A stretch of 64,000 nt of DNA from SAR116 cluster bacterium AG-390-L20 (GCA_003278095.1 QCHB01000012.1:1-64000), one strand, 5' to 3'; counted from the first letter of the stretch, positions 1 through 9,014 are shown. The notes: a model not told the origin generated them from the letters alone. A program made the numbers and translations.

Positions 1-483
1 GATAATGCAATCAAAATCGTTAAAAAAGTTAATGAAGAATTAAGTTTGCTTTTCCCAGATAATGCTAGTCAATATAAAGTGAATTCAAATAATATTATTA
101 ATAAAATAAGTGATTTAAAAAGTGAGTTAACAAAAGATCTAGCTCCAATTAAAGACAAACCTTATGTGGTTTTCCATGATGCGTATCAATATTTCGAAAA
201 AGCATTTGGGCTAAATGCCGTTGGTTCTGTTGCACTAGAAGGTGATATCGCATCATCACCAAAACAGATATCTTTTATCAAAGATAAAATAAAAAAATTA
301 AATGCCTCATGTGTATTTCAAGAGCCACAATTTGACAGTAAATTAGTAAAAATAGTTGTTGAAGGAACGAATGCGCAAATTGGAACTCTAGATCCATTAG
401 GCGTGAACATTTCCGGAAAAGAAAATTTTTATATACAATTACTAAAAAATATGGCTAAAAGTTTAAAGGAATGTTTAGGATAA
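1..483 (+). CDS. znuA: Zinc ABC transporter substrate-binding protein ZnuA, C-terminal part
   Basis: The reading frame is open from base 1, so the gene begins upstream of the window; about 160 C-terminal residues are visible. They carry the typical end of ZnuA: FHDAYQYFEKAFGL, then CVFQEPQF, then GTLDPLG, all of which match the second lobe of periplasmic zinc-binding proteins. ZnuA captures Zn(II) in the periplasm and passes it to an ABC importer. Downstream, instead of znuB/znuC, lie an MacB/LolD-type ATPase and permease only 7 bases away. The signal peptide and His-rich loop, if any, are outside the window. Confidence 0.9.
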   Translation, partial: DNAIKIVKKVNEELSLLFPDNASQYKVNSNNIINKISDLKSELTKDLAPIKDKPYVVFHDAYQYFEKAFGLNAVGSVALEGDIASSPKQISFIKDKIKKLNASCVFQEPQFDSKLVKIVVEGTNAQIGTLDPLGVNISGKENFYIQLLKNMAKSLKECLG

Positions 484-490
484 ATGAGTT

Positions 491-1132
491 ATGTTAATCT
501 GTGAAAATCTTTCATTTTCAATTGATGGTCACAAATTACTCTCAAACATAGATTTTAAAATAAAAAAAGAAAAGGACCTGTTAATTACAGGTCCTTCTGG
601 TATAGGAAAGACAACATTATTAAGTATTTTATGTGGTCTTCAAATACCTACTGAAGGAAGCATTCGTTATAATGATATTTCCCTTTATAGTTTATCTGAA
701 AACAAAATTGACGAATTTAGAGGAAAACAACTCGGAATAGTTTTTCAAAGTTTTAATTTAATTAATGCGTTTACAATTAAGCAAAATCTCCAAATAGCAA
801 ATACTGCGGAAGGTTCCGAAGATACTGATCATATTTACGACCTCCTTGAAAGAGTGGGATTAGCTGATAAATCTCATATCAAGGTTTCAAATTTAAGTAT
901 TGGTGAAAAACAAAGAGTTGCGGTAGCGCGTGCATTTATAGGGCAACCGAAATGGATATTTTGTGATGAGCCTACATCATCATTAGATGATAAGAATACA
1001 GATATTATTACAAACCTAATCAAAGAAGAAAGCTTAAGACACAAAGCCTCATTAATTTTAATAACTCACGACAAACGTGTTCAATCAATTCTTAATTTCA
1101 ACGAAATTTTGAGATTAGGAGAAGTATTATAA
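491..1132 (+). CDS. ABC transporter ATP-binding protein (LolD/MacB type)
   Basis: A 213-residue nucleotide-binding protein with a complete set of motifs: Walker A GPSGIGKT (34-41), Q-loop near FQSFN (86-90), signature LSIGEKQ (135-141), Walker B WIFCDEP (155-161) and the H-loop His193. It energises the FtsX-like permease encoded next. The start ATG lies 8 bases after the znuA stop, and the gene is the second in a +-strand operon. The ATPase/permease/DUF3299 order resembles the zinc-responsive PA4063-PA4066 operon of Pseudomonas aeruginosa, so a role in zinc acquisition or zinc-dependent envelope work is an inference from context. It is not ZnuC by sequence. Confidence 0.85.
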   Translation: MLICENLSFSIDGHKLLSNIDFKIKKEKDLLITGPSGIGKTTLLSILCGLQIPTEGSIRYNDISLYSLSENKIDEFRGKQLGIVFQSFNLINAFTIKQNLQIANTAEGSEDTDHIYDLLERVGLADKSHIKVSNLSIGEKQRVAVARAFIGQPKWIFCDEPTSSLDDKNTDIITNLIKEESLRHKASLILITHDKRVQSILNFNEILRLGEVL

Positions 1133-1152
1133 ATATATTCTTAATTTCATTT

Positions 1153-2316
1153 TTGTATTTAAAATCTAAGCCATTAAATTTCATGATGAGTATACTTTTA
1201 ATGATATTAGGTGTCACAATAATTACATTGTCAGTTTTAGTTAATCAAATTACTAAGAATACTTTTACCAAAAATAATCCTGATTTGGATGTAGTAGTAG
1301 GTGCCAAGGGAAGCCCTCTTCAATTAGTTTTGTCATCTATTCATCACATTGATATTCCAACGGGAAATATAAGTTACAAAAATGCTAAAAAAATTATGAA
1401 ACATCCTGCTATTAAATTTGGAGTTCCAATTTCGTTAGGTGATAATTTCCAAAATTACAGGATAGTGGGTACTGATAAGAAATTCTTAAAACTATATGAT
1501 GCAGAATTAGAAATAGGTTCTATTTGGGAAAAGCCTATGCAATCCGTAATTGGTTCCAATGTAGCTAATTTCACTAAATTAAAAATTAACAAATTTTTTG
1601 TGGGATCTCATGGTTTAATAGATACAGGCGACATTCATTCTGAACAACCTTATAAAGTAGTTGGTATCTTAAAAAAGACAGGTACTATATTAGATAATTT
1701 AATTATCACCAGCTTGGATAGTGTATGGAATTTACATTCAAATCAAAATGACATTTTGAAAAACACTGATAGCTTAGAAGTAACAGCATTATTATTAAAA
1801 TATAAAAATAAAACTTCCGTCTTTTCTTTTCCAAGAGTAATTAACAAAAACACAAGTATGCAGGCAGCTAGTCCTAATCTTGAAATTTCTAAATTATTTA
1901 AGTTAACTAGCGAAGCCCATAAAATTATTAATTATTTAAGTATTATAATTGTATCTTTATCATTTGCAGGGATTTTATTCACATTATTAAATAACATAAA
2001 CGAAAGAAAATATGACTTGGCAATATTAAGAACACTTGGTTTTACTAGGGAACGAATTTTTTCTATAATTTTAATCGAGGGAATGACTATTTCAATTTTA
2101 GGAAGTTTTATTGGGTTGATCTTAGGAGGTATAGTCTACAAGTGCATTGAATTTTTTTCATTACTTGGAAGAAATATAGTTACAGGACAGCTTGATTTTA
2201 TTTATGAAATATTAACGATATGGTTTGTTATTCTGATTATTTCTTTTCTTACTTGTCTTATACCCGGCATCAAAGTATATAGACAAAATATTAGAAACAC
2301 CTTGTTAAATAGTTAA
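1153..2316 (+). CDS. ABC transporter permease, FtsX/MacB-like
   Basis: About 387 residues with one N-terminal membrane segment, a long soluble domain (about residues 35-255) and three C-terminal membrane segments, the standard layout of MacB/LolCE-type permeases; the motif DLAILRTLGFTRERIF sits in the coupling loop. It partners the ATPase just upstream. Position 1153 is a TTG codon without a good ribosome site. An AGGAG at 1117-1121 lies 4 bases before an in-frame ATT at 1126, and the residues from there (IINIFLISFLYLKSKPLN) restore the usual family N-terminus, so translation may begin at a rare ATT/ATA codon overlapping the ATPase stop. Function in zinc homeostasis is inferred from neighbours. 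Confidence 0.8.
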   Translation: MYLKSKPLNFMMSILLMILGVTIITLSVLVNQITKNTFTKNNPDLDVVVGAKGSPLQLVLSSIHHIDIPTGNISYKNAKKIMKHPAIKFGVPISLGDNFQNYRIVGTDKKFLKLYDAELEIGSIWEKPMQSVIGSNVANFTKLKINKFFVGSHGLIDTGDIHSEQPYKVVGILKKTGTILDNLIITSLDSVWNLHSNQNDILKNTDSLEVTALLLKYKNKTSVFSFPRVINKNTSMQAASPNLEISKLFKLTSEAHKIINYLSIIIVSLSFAGILFTLLNNINERKYDLAILRTLGFTRERIFSIILIEGMTISILGSFIGLILGGIVYKCIEFFSLLGRNIVTGQLDFIYEILTIWFVILIISFLTCLIPGIKVYRQNIRNTLLNS

Positions 2317-2361
2317 TTATTTATTTTTATAGACGTAAAGTCAGATATGAAAGATTAAAAT

Positions 2362-2880
2362 ATGAATAAAAAATTTGTAATTATAATCATATGTTCTTTA
2401 TTTACATTTAAGGTATTTGGTTATGAAAAATTTAACCTTAATGATATTGATCCATCTGAGAATATTATAGTTGAAGATTTATATGAGCCACTCGAAGTAA
2501 CGGGTGATGCCATACCCTGGCAATTATTTAAAAAAACCAAAGAGATTGAAGACTGTATAATTGATAAAGATGGTTTTGACTATTGTCTTATAAAACCAGT
2601 TTATGATGATAATGTTAAAAAATATAATGGTAAAACAGTTACAATAATGGGCTTTATGTTTCCTCTTGAGCAATCAGAAAAACAAAAAAAATTTTTAATT
2701 GGACCATATCCTTTAAGTTGTCCATTTCACTACCACGTTGGACCATCGCAAGTTATCGAAATTAGTTCAGAAAAGGCTATTGACTTTTCCTTTGATCCTA
2801 TAACAATAAAAGGTAGGCTTGAGGTAAAATATAATAAAGAAACTGGTACTTTCTATTATCTAAAAATTCTCAAATCATAA
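2362..2880 (+). CDS. DUF3299-family exported protein
   Basis: A 172-residue protein with a signal peptide (about residues 1-20) and a DUF3299-like domain. The most conserved-looking segment is SCPFHYHVGPSQ, with Cys120, His123 and His125 as possible metal ligands; Cys65 and Cys75 are also present. In P. aeruginosa a DUF3299 protein (PA4066) closes a zinc-starvation operon with the same ATPase and permease types, and here too it is the last gene, 45 bases after the permease. The molecular function of the family is unknown. A periplasmic zinc-related role is inference. Confidence 0.75.
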   Translation: MNKKFVIIIICSLFTFKVFGYEKFNLNDIDPSENIIVEDLYEPLEVTGDAIPWQLFKKTKEIEDCIIDKDGFDYCLIKPVYDDNVKKYNGKTVTIMGFMFPLEQSEKQKKFLIGPYPLSCPFHYHVGPSQVIEISSEKAIDFSFDPITIKGRLEVKYNKETGTFYYLKILKS

Positions 2881-2881
2881 T

Positions 2882-4072
2882 TTAAAGAGTTTCAGAAACA
2901 CCCCAAACATTTGTAACCTGACTTGACAAAACTCCGCCATTACCATGAGCTACTGACAATTTTGCATTGTCAATCCATCCTCCACCCGATCTTTCACCTA
3001 CATTGTCTCCTGCGGAATTCCTTAATTGACGAATAGCTTCTAAAGTTACAAAGAGACCATACATTCCTGGATGTACACAGGACAACCCTCCTCCATTAGT
3101 ATTAACTTTTAAGGATCCAGATGGCCCAATATTGTTGTTTTTAACCAATTCAATAGCTTCACCTTTTTTACAGAAACCTAAATCTTCAAGAAATAACAAT
3201 GTATTTATGGTGAAGGCGTCATATAATTGTATTGTATCCATGTCAGTGGCTTTATAACTAGACATCTTAAATGCCCTTTGGCTACTATCTATTGCCGATG
3301 TTCTAACTAAATCTGGCATTTCAGAAACCATTCGGTGATGGTGTTCCATTGCTGCTCCAAGCAAATAAATAGGAGTATTTTTAGTATCTTTGGCTCTATC
3401 AGACCTTGTCATTATGACCGCAGCTCCTCCGTCAGTGACTAAGCAACAATCTAGTTTACCCAAGGGATCTACAATTGGTCTTGCTGAAAGAACATCTTCA
3501 ACAGTCAAGGGTCCCTTATCATAAGTGTAAGCTCTTGGATTAAGTAAGGCCCAGTCTCTTGCAGATACTGCTACATTTGCTAAATCTTCGCGAGACGCTC
3601 CAAATTCGTGCATATATCTTTTTGCAGCTAAAGCATATGCAGTGACTGGCATTCTAGGTTCATATTGTGCTTCATATGGCATTGCTTCTGAAATAGTTTT
3701 AAATCCTCCAATACTTTTTTGATTAGAGCCATATGCAACCACAGCTACATTTATCAATCCCGCATCTAAAGCCAAAGCAGCTGTCAAAATATGAGATAAA
3801 AAGCTTGATCCACCAATCTGAGAACCATCAGCAAATTTCGGTTTTAAACCAAGATATTCAGATAAAGACATGGCCGCCATGGAATGAAAGGCTGTTGCAG
3901 CAAAAACTCCATCAACTTCATTTAATTTTATTCCTGCATCATCTAAAGCGTCATGAACAGAGTTTGCCATTATCTCCATAGCGCTCCAACCTGATGCCAT
4001 TCCACAACCACTCTCTGCTAGGCCAACGACAGCGGTTTTACCTTTTAAATTATTAATATCATTTTGGTTCAT
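2882..4072 (-). CDS. Thiolase-fold protein (SCP-x/Ltp2-like), catalytic Cys absent
   Basis: A 396-residue member of the thiolase superfamily, COG0183/SCP2-like branch. The position of the nucleophilic cysteine is occupied by GGSS (87-90), and the C-terminal CxGGGxG motif reads AHGNGGVLSS, so neither catalytic cysteine of true thiolases is present; the NTNGGGLSCVHPGMYG segment keeps the fold signature. In characterised relatives such as the steroid aldolase Ltp2, the same losses go with retro-aldol C-C cleavage of acyl-CoAs together with a DUF35 partner. A DUF35 gene is directly upstream (5-base gap) in this operon. I therefore favour an acyl-CoA aldolase/lyase over a beta-ketothiolase. It ends 1 base from the convergent DUF3299 gene. 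Confidence 0.85.
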   Translation of the reverse strand: MNQNDINNLKGKTAVVGLAESGCGMASGWSAMEIMANSVHDALDDAGIKLNEVDGVFAATAFHSMAAMSLSEYLGLKPKFADGSQIGGSSFLSHILTAALALDAGLINVAVVAYGSNQKSIGGFKTISEAMPYEAQYEPRMPVTAYALAAKRYMHEFGASREDLANVAVSARDWALLNPRAYTYDKGPLTVEDVLSARPIVDPLGKLDCCLVTDGGAAVIMTRSDRAKDTKNTPIYLLGAAMEHHHRMVSEMPDLVRTSAIDSSQRAFKMSSYKATDMDTIQLYDAFTINTLLFLEDLGFCKKGEAIELVKNNNIGPSGSLKVNTNGGGLSCVHPGMYGLFVTLEAIRQLRNSAGDNVGERSGGGWIDNAKLSVAHGNGGVLSSQVTNVWGVSETL

Positions 4073-4077
4073 TATAA

Positions 4078-4467
4078 TTATCCTTGTAAAATATCAAAAA
4101 TTACTGCTGGTTCCCCATTAAGAATTGAAATTCTTGCTTTTACTTTTTGACCTATTTGAACTTTATCTGGCTCTGTGCCTTCAACCCTTGCCATCATTCT
4201 TGGGCCTTCATCTAAAGTAATTAAAGACAAATTAAAATCACCACCCTTTTCTGGTAACCTCCTATTGCAAGTGGTGCTATGAACAGTTCCTATTCCAGAT
4301 GCTTCTACCCACTCTAAATCCCTTTCACCAGTTCCTGGAAAAGCAACTCGGGGATGAAAGAAAAATTTATCTAAACTTTTACACCTTTGGATCATAAACT
4401 TTCCTTCAGACAAATAATTTTTAAATTGTTGTTCTGGGCCAACTAATCCTTTTAAGTTTTCTGGCAT
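4078..4467 (-). CDS. DUF35/OB-fold acyl-CoA-associated protein
   Basis: A 129-residue protein of the DUF35 (rubredoxin-like zinc ribbon plus OB fold) family, which forms complexes with thiolase-fold enzymes. The N-terminal half has the family segments GKFMIQRCKSLDKFFFHPR and LEWVEASGIGTVHSTT, and the C-terminal half has the OB-fold strands. Only one cysteine (Cys29) remains in the zinc-ribbon region where four are usual, so the ribbon is probably metal-free. It is co-transcribed with the thiolase-fold gene downstream and the acyl-CoA synthetase upstream, which makes it the likely substrate-channelling subunit. Confidence 0.85.
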   Translation of the reverse strand: MPENLKGLVGPEQQFKNYLSEGKFMIQRCKSLDKFFFHPRVAFPGTGERDLEWVEASGIGTVHSTTCNRRLPEKGGDFNLSLITLDEGPRMMARVEGTEPDKVQIGQKVKARISILNGEPAVIFDILQG

Positions 4468-4487
4468 TTTTCTTCCTTTTTTAAGTT

Positions 4488-6572
4488 CTATTTAGTTACA
4501 ATCAATGCATCAAGCGCAATAACACTATTCTCACTGACTAAAATTGGGTTCATTTCAACTTGATCAATCCGATCAAAATTAGCTGCAATTAAATTAGATA
4601 AGTTAACAATCGCAGTTATTAAAGACTTTATATCAACAGAAGGTTGACCCCTAGTACCAAAAAAAACATCTTTACTTTTTAAAGACAAAATCATTTTTTC
4701 AGCTTTCTCAAAAGATACAGGAGCTTCAGCAAAAGAAATATCTTTCATTACCTCCGTATATATTCCACCAAGACCAAACATAACTATTGGTCCAAATACT
4801 GGGTCAATTTTAGCACCTAAAATGCATTCAATTCCTCCTTTTATCATTGGTGAAATCATGACCCCGTCAATTATAGCCTTAGGAGCTTTTTCATTAACAT
4901 TTTTATGAATTTTTTTGAAAGCTTCTCTAGCCTGATCAATATTTTTAATTTCTAAAATTACACCACCAACTTCTGTTTTATGTTGAATATCTGATGACAA
5001 AATCTTCATTACATATTTGGTATCATCATTTTTAAAAAGGGAGGATAAATCATCTAAGTTTTTAATCTGCAAAGATTTTACAACTGGTAAATTAGCAGCC
5101 CTTAAAATTTCACTACAGTCGATTTCGTTTAATTTCTTTTTAGGTATTTTTATAACATAATCATTTTTTTTAAAATCTTGTTTAGCCTCAATTAGATTAA
5201 ATTTTTCTCCAAAAAACATCAATGCAGACATTGCTATAATAGCTCTTGTAGGATCTTCAATACATGGAAACCCTTCTTTTTCGTACATTTTAACGTATTC
5301 TTCAGGCGCAACCATACAATTTATAAACAATTTATCTTCGTACCCTTTCATAGCCTGTTTAAGAGATGATAAAAGGGGTTTTGATAAAACAGGAGAGCCT
5401 GCAACAGATGTCCAAAAACCTATTAATGCATCATAACCACCTTTTGAGAGCATTAAGTCAGTAAACTTGGGTATCAACGATAAATCATTAAAAAATTGAG
5501 CTGTCACATCTACAGGGTTCATCGGTGATGCAAAAGGTACAAGTTGTTTTAATTCATCTTGAGCATCCTCTGGCATGGGACCAACTATTAGACCTTCATC
5601 GGATGCAGCATCTGCCATCAATACACCGCCTCCTCCTGATATAGTAACTATACCTAAATTTTTTCCCGCAGGAAATATCCTTGGTTTAGTTGCATAAGCT
5701 ACATCTAACATTTCTTCTGTGCTTCTTACTCTATAGGCACCATGGGCTTTTAACACCTCATCGTAAATAACGTCTTCACCTGCCAAAGAAGCTGTGTGAG
5801 AGTTAGCTGCTGCAGCGCCAACTTCTGATCTACCTACTTTCATAAAAATTACTGGCTTTTTTTCAGATCTTGCAGTGTCTAAAGCTTTAGTAAATTGCTC
5901 TCCATCTTTTACACTTTCAGCGTATGCCATAATTGAATGAACATCTGGATCTTCGGCCATTAATTGGATTGTTTCTCCTACTGACAAGTCAACTTCGTTT
6001 CCAGTTGTCATCCAATATCTTATCCCTAAACCTCTTTGATGAGCTACCATATATATATGGCTTCCATAAGCGCCTGATTGGCTAGCAATTGATATTCCGC
6101 CTGGCTTTGGAGTAGCCCTGTCTATGGTTGATGTAAATGTTGGATAAAAATTAGTAGCTGAGTTAAAAAGTCCAAGGCAATTTGGGCCTATTATTCTTAA
6201 ACCACTATCTTTACTAATTTTTTTAATTTGGTTTTGATAGATTTGTCCTTGACCACCTATTTCGGAAAACCCTGAAGAAAAAATTAATGCTGTTTTTGCC
6301 TTTTTTTCTACAGCCTGTTCAAGAACTGATACAACTATTTGAGAAGGAACTGCGACTAAAATAAAATCTAAATCTTCTTTCACATCTAATAAAGAAGAGT
6401 AAGCTTTAATACCTTGAACACTGTCTCTATTTGGGTTAATTGGAAAAATCCCTCCTGAAAACTTTTGTTCAATCATATGGGCTAATGGACGTCCTCCAAT
6501 CCTAGCTTTATTATCTGAAGCTCCAACAATAGCAATCGATTTAGGTGACATAATTTCTTGTAGAGTAGTCAT
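4488..6572 (-). CDS. ADP-forming acyl-CoA synthetase (acetate-CoA ligase type, single chain)
   Basis: A 694-residue protein with CoA-binding domain (about 1-130), succinyl-CoA-ligase-like domains (about 150-450) and an ATP-grasp domain (about 485-690) fused in one chain. The phosphohistidine segment NSHTASLAGED is present (His259). Such enzymes interconvert acid + CoA + ATP and acyl-CoA + ADP + phosphate; the acyl group is not predictable from sequence, although many marine proteobacterial members act on propionate, methylmercapto- or branched acids. It is first in a minus-strand operon with the DUF35 and thiolase-fold genes (20- and 5-base gaps), so it probably activates the substrate those proteins process or uses their product. 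Confidence 0.9.
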   Translation of the reverse strand: MTTLQEIMSPKSIAIVGASDNKARIGGRPLAHMIEQKFSGGIFPINPNRDSVQGIKAYSSLLDVKEDLDFILVAVPSQIVVSVLEQAVEKKAKTALIFSSGFSEIGGQGQIYQNQIKKISKDSGLRIIGPNCLGLFNSATNFYPTFTSTIDRATPKPGGISIASQSGAYGSHIYMVAHQRGLGIRYWMTTGNEVDLSVGETIQLMAEDPDVHSIMAYAESVKDGEQFTKALDTARSEKKPVIFMKVGRSEVGAAAANSHTASLAGEDVIYDEVLKAHGAYRVRSTEEMLDVAYATKPRIFPAGKNLGIVTISGGGGVLMADAASDEGLIVGPMPEDAQDELKQLVPFASPMNPVDVTAQFFNDLSLIPKFTDLMLSKGGYDALIGFWTSVAGSPVLSKPLLSSLKQAMKGYEDKLFINCMVAPEEYVKMYEKEGFPCIEDPTRAIIAMSALMFFGEKFNLIEAKQDFKKNDYVIKIPKKKLNEIDCSEILRAANLPVVKSLQIKNLDDLSSLFKNDDTKYVMKILSSDIQHKTEVGGVILEIKNIDQAREAFKKIHKNVNEKAPKAIIDGVMISPMIKGGIECILGAKIDPVFGPIVMFGLGGIYTEVMKDISFAEAPVSFEKAEKMILSLKSKDVFFGTRGQPSVDIKSLITAIVNLSNLIAANFDRIDQVEMNPILVSENSVIALDALIVTK

Positions 6573-6682
6573 GTTTAGCCTTTAATTAATAGACAAGTTT
6601 TAAACAGTCTATAATCTACATTAAATAATAAACTTGTTAAATGAAATATTAAATATAATTAGTCAGATTGTTCAAAGATATA

Positions 6683-7891
6683 ATGCCTAGAATTGTTTTT
6701 TTAAGTTGCTTTATACAGATGTTTTCTATGACTGGATTTGCTGTATGGCCTATCTATTTATTAGACCTTCAAACCTTATGGAATTTATCAAATAGTGAAG
6801 CTGGTTGGATAAGTGGATCATTCTATATTGGATATGTTATTGCAACTCCATTTTTAGTGAGCATGACTGACACTTTTGATGCAAGAAAACTATATTGCTT
6901 TTCTTCTCTACTTGGCTGCTTAGGTTTATTATTATTTTCTTTCTTTGCCAGCAACGTAATTAATGCTTCAATCTATTGGGGTCTTGTTGGTGCAGGTCTT
7001 GCTGGCACTTATATGCCTGGACTACAAATACTTAACTCAAGACTTAACAAAATTTCTAGAGAGAAATATGTTGCAGTTTATACCTCTTTTTTTGGATTGG
7101 GTGTCGCATTTTCGTTCTCTCTATTTGGTTTCATAAAGAGTTATGAAATTTCATGGGAGCAAGCCTTCTTATTTGCCTCATTTATTCTATTTATTTCTGC
7201 TTTTCCTTTGTTGTTATTTTCAGGAGAAGAAATTGAAGAACGCCAAAAAAGACCATATCAGGGTATTATAAAAGTAATTATCCCTATTTTTACTACATTT
7301 AAAAATAAAAAAGCATTGCCATTTATACTTGGCTATGGGGGACATACATATGAATTATTTGGCTTTAGAAGTTGGACATTTCCATGTATATTATTTCTTT
7401 CAAATTATTTTAACACCAAAGTAAGTGACGCATTCATCGCTAATTGTATTGGTTTAATGGGCTTTTTGGGTATTTTTGCATCTATCTATGGTGCTAAATA
7501 TTGCATAGGAAAAGACAGAGCAAGAATAGTAAGTAAAATGGGATTATTATGTTTTATTGGTTCAATTTTGACTGCTATTTCTTTTTGGTTTAGTTTCTGG
7601 TTAGCCCTTTTAATGCTTTTAATCTATAATGGACTTATAGTGCTTGATTCAGGATCATTAACTACTGGAACTGTAATTAACGGTAAACCAGAAGATAGAG
7701 GTGTAAGACTGGCTCTTCACTCTATAGTCGGATTTTTTGGAGGAGCTTTGGGAGGACCTATAATTGGTTTTGTTTTGGATAATTTTGGTGGACAAACAAG
7801 TCATTTAGCTTGGTTCTTATCATTTTTATGTTTAGGGTTAGGGTCTTTATTTTCAACATTATGTTTTAAGTATTATCTATCAAAAGCTTAA
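6683..7891 (+). CDS. MFS transporter
   Basis: About 402 residues with roughly 12 hydrophobic segments in two six-helix halves and a longer cytoplasmic loop near the middle (EEIEERQKRPYQGIIK). The first half has the MFS-like segments GWISGSFYIGYVIATPF and LVSMTDTFDARK after helix 2. The frame opens at a TTG at 6668, but the ATG at 6683 is the more ordinary start; neither has a clear ribosome site. It stands alone between the divergent acyl-CoA synthetase operon and the CurA-like reductase. Substrate unknown. Confidence 0.8.
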   Translation: MPRIVFLSCFIQMFSMTGFAVWPIYLLDLQTLWNLSNSEAGWISGSFYIGYVIATPFLVSMTDTFDARKLYCFSSLLGCLGLLLFSFFASNVINASIYWGLVGAGLAGTYMPGLQILNSRLNKISREKYVAVYTSFFGLGVAFSFSLFGFIKSYEISWEQAFLFASFILFISAFPLLLFSGEEIEERQKRPYQGIIKVIIPIFTTFKNKKALPFILGYGGHTYELFGFRSWTFPCILFLSNYFNTKVSDAFIANCIGLMGFLGIFASIYGAKYCIGKDRARIVSKMGLLCFIGSILTAISFWFSFWLALLMLLIYNGLIVLDSGSLTTGTVINGKPEDRGVRLALHSIVGFFGGALGGPIIGFVLDNFGGQTSHLAWFLSFLCLGLGSLFSTLCFKYYLSKA

Positions 7892-7951
7892 ATAAAAAAA
7901 GATGTCAGAATAAATCAATTTCAAAAATATTTAACAAACGGAGAAAATTAC

Positions 7952-8977
7952 ATGAACACCAAAATTTTACTCAATGAAAGACCGTATGGTGAACCAACTC
8001 TTGAAAACTTCAAAACTGTGAAAGAAAAAATTAGATCTCCAAAGGAAGGTGAGGTTCTACTTAAAACTATCTATATGTCCTTAGATCCATATATGCGAGG
8101 TAGAATGAATGATACAAAAAGCTACGCTAAACCTGTTGCAATTGGTGAAGAAATGGAAGCAGGCGCATTAAGTCAAGTCATAGAAAGTAAATCCGAAAAC
8201 TTTAAAGTGGGGGATTTTGTAGAAGGTCGAACAGGTTGGCAAGATAATCCTACTGTTGATGAAAAAAAATTAAGAATAATTGATCCAAATATGGCTCCAC
8301 TTTCAACCTCTATTGGAGTATTGGGCATGCCTGGGACAACTGCATATGTTGGTATGCACAACTTTGCAAAACCTCAAAGAGGTGAAACTTTAGTTGTTTC
8401 TGCAGCTTCAGGGGCAGTTGGATCGACTGTTGGTCAGATTGGGAAGATATATGGATGCAAAGTGATTGGTGTAGCTGGCACTAATGAAAAATGTGAGTTT
8501 ACAAAATCAGAATTAGGCTTTGATGAATGTATAAACTACAAAGACGATGATTTTAAAGATCAACTTAAATCGGCTTGTCCCGATGGTGTGGATATTTATT
8601 GGGAAAATGTTGGTGGTATTACCTTTGATACCGTAATGCCACTTCTAAATGATTATGCAAGGATACCTGTCTGTGGTTTAATTTCCTTATATAATGCTAC
8701 AAGTATGCCGGGTGGTGAAAAAGATCGTTTACCACTATTATTTAGACAAGTCTTAACAAAAAGGATGATGATTAAAGGCTTCATAGTGTTTAACCATTAT
8801 GATCAAAGAGAAGAGTCGATTATAGCTCTGTCTAATTGGATTAAAGAGGGTAAAATTAAATATAAAGAAGATTTTGTGGATGGACTCGAAAATGCTCCTA
8901 ATGCTTTCATTGGTTTATTAAATGGAAAGAATTTTGGGAAACTAGTTGTTAGAGTCAATCCTGACCCAACAATCTAA
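7952..8977 (+). CDS. NADP-dependent alkenal/one oxidoreductase, CurA/LTB4DH type
   Basis: A 341-residue zinc-free medium-chain dehydrogenase/reductase. Landmarks are SLDPYMRGRMND near the N-terminus, the dinucleotide motif AASGAVGSTVGQIGK, and VDIYWENVGG and GKLVVRV toward the C-terminus, typical of curcumin reductase CurA, YncB and leukotriene-B4 12-hydroxydehydrogenase. It reduces C=C bonds of alpha,beta-unsaturated ketones or aldehydes with NADPH. A GGAG ribosome site sits 8 bases before the ATG. It is followed by a perfect palindromic terminator shared with the converging fadB-like gene. The natural substrate is unknown. Confidence 0.88.
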   Translation: MNTKILLNERPYGEPTLENFKTVKEKIRSPKEGEVLLKTIYMSLDPYMRGRMNDTKSYAKPVAIGEEMEAGALSQVIESKSENFKVGDFVEGRTGWQDNPTVDEKKLRIIDPNMAPLSTSIGVLGMPGTTAYVGMHNFAKPQRGETLVVSAASGAVGSTVGQIGKIYGCKVIGVAGTNEKCEFTKSELGFDECINYKDDDFKDQLKSACPDGVDIYWENVGGITFDTVMPLLNDYARIPVCGLISLYNATSMPGGEKDRLPLLFRQVLTKRMMIKGFIVFNHYDQREESIIALSNWIKEGKIKYKEDFVDGLENAPNAFIGLLNGKNFGKLVVRVNPDPTI

Positions 8978-8988
8978 TCGGTTGTTTC

Positions 8989-9014
8989 TTGATAGCCTTA
9001 ATTAAGGCTATCAA
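8989..9014 (+). terminator. Perfect palindromic terminator after the CurA-like gene
   Basis: A 26-base perfect inverted repeat: 11-base arm TTGATAGCCTT, centre AATT, then the complementary arm. On the + strand it is followed by AATTTTT, as expected of an intrinsic terminator for the gene ending at 8977. On the minus strand it contains the last codons and TAA stop of the fadB-like gene, so the hairpin doubles as coding sequence there; no U-run follows on that strand. Confidence 0.75.
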
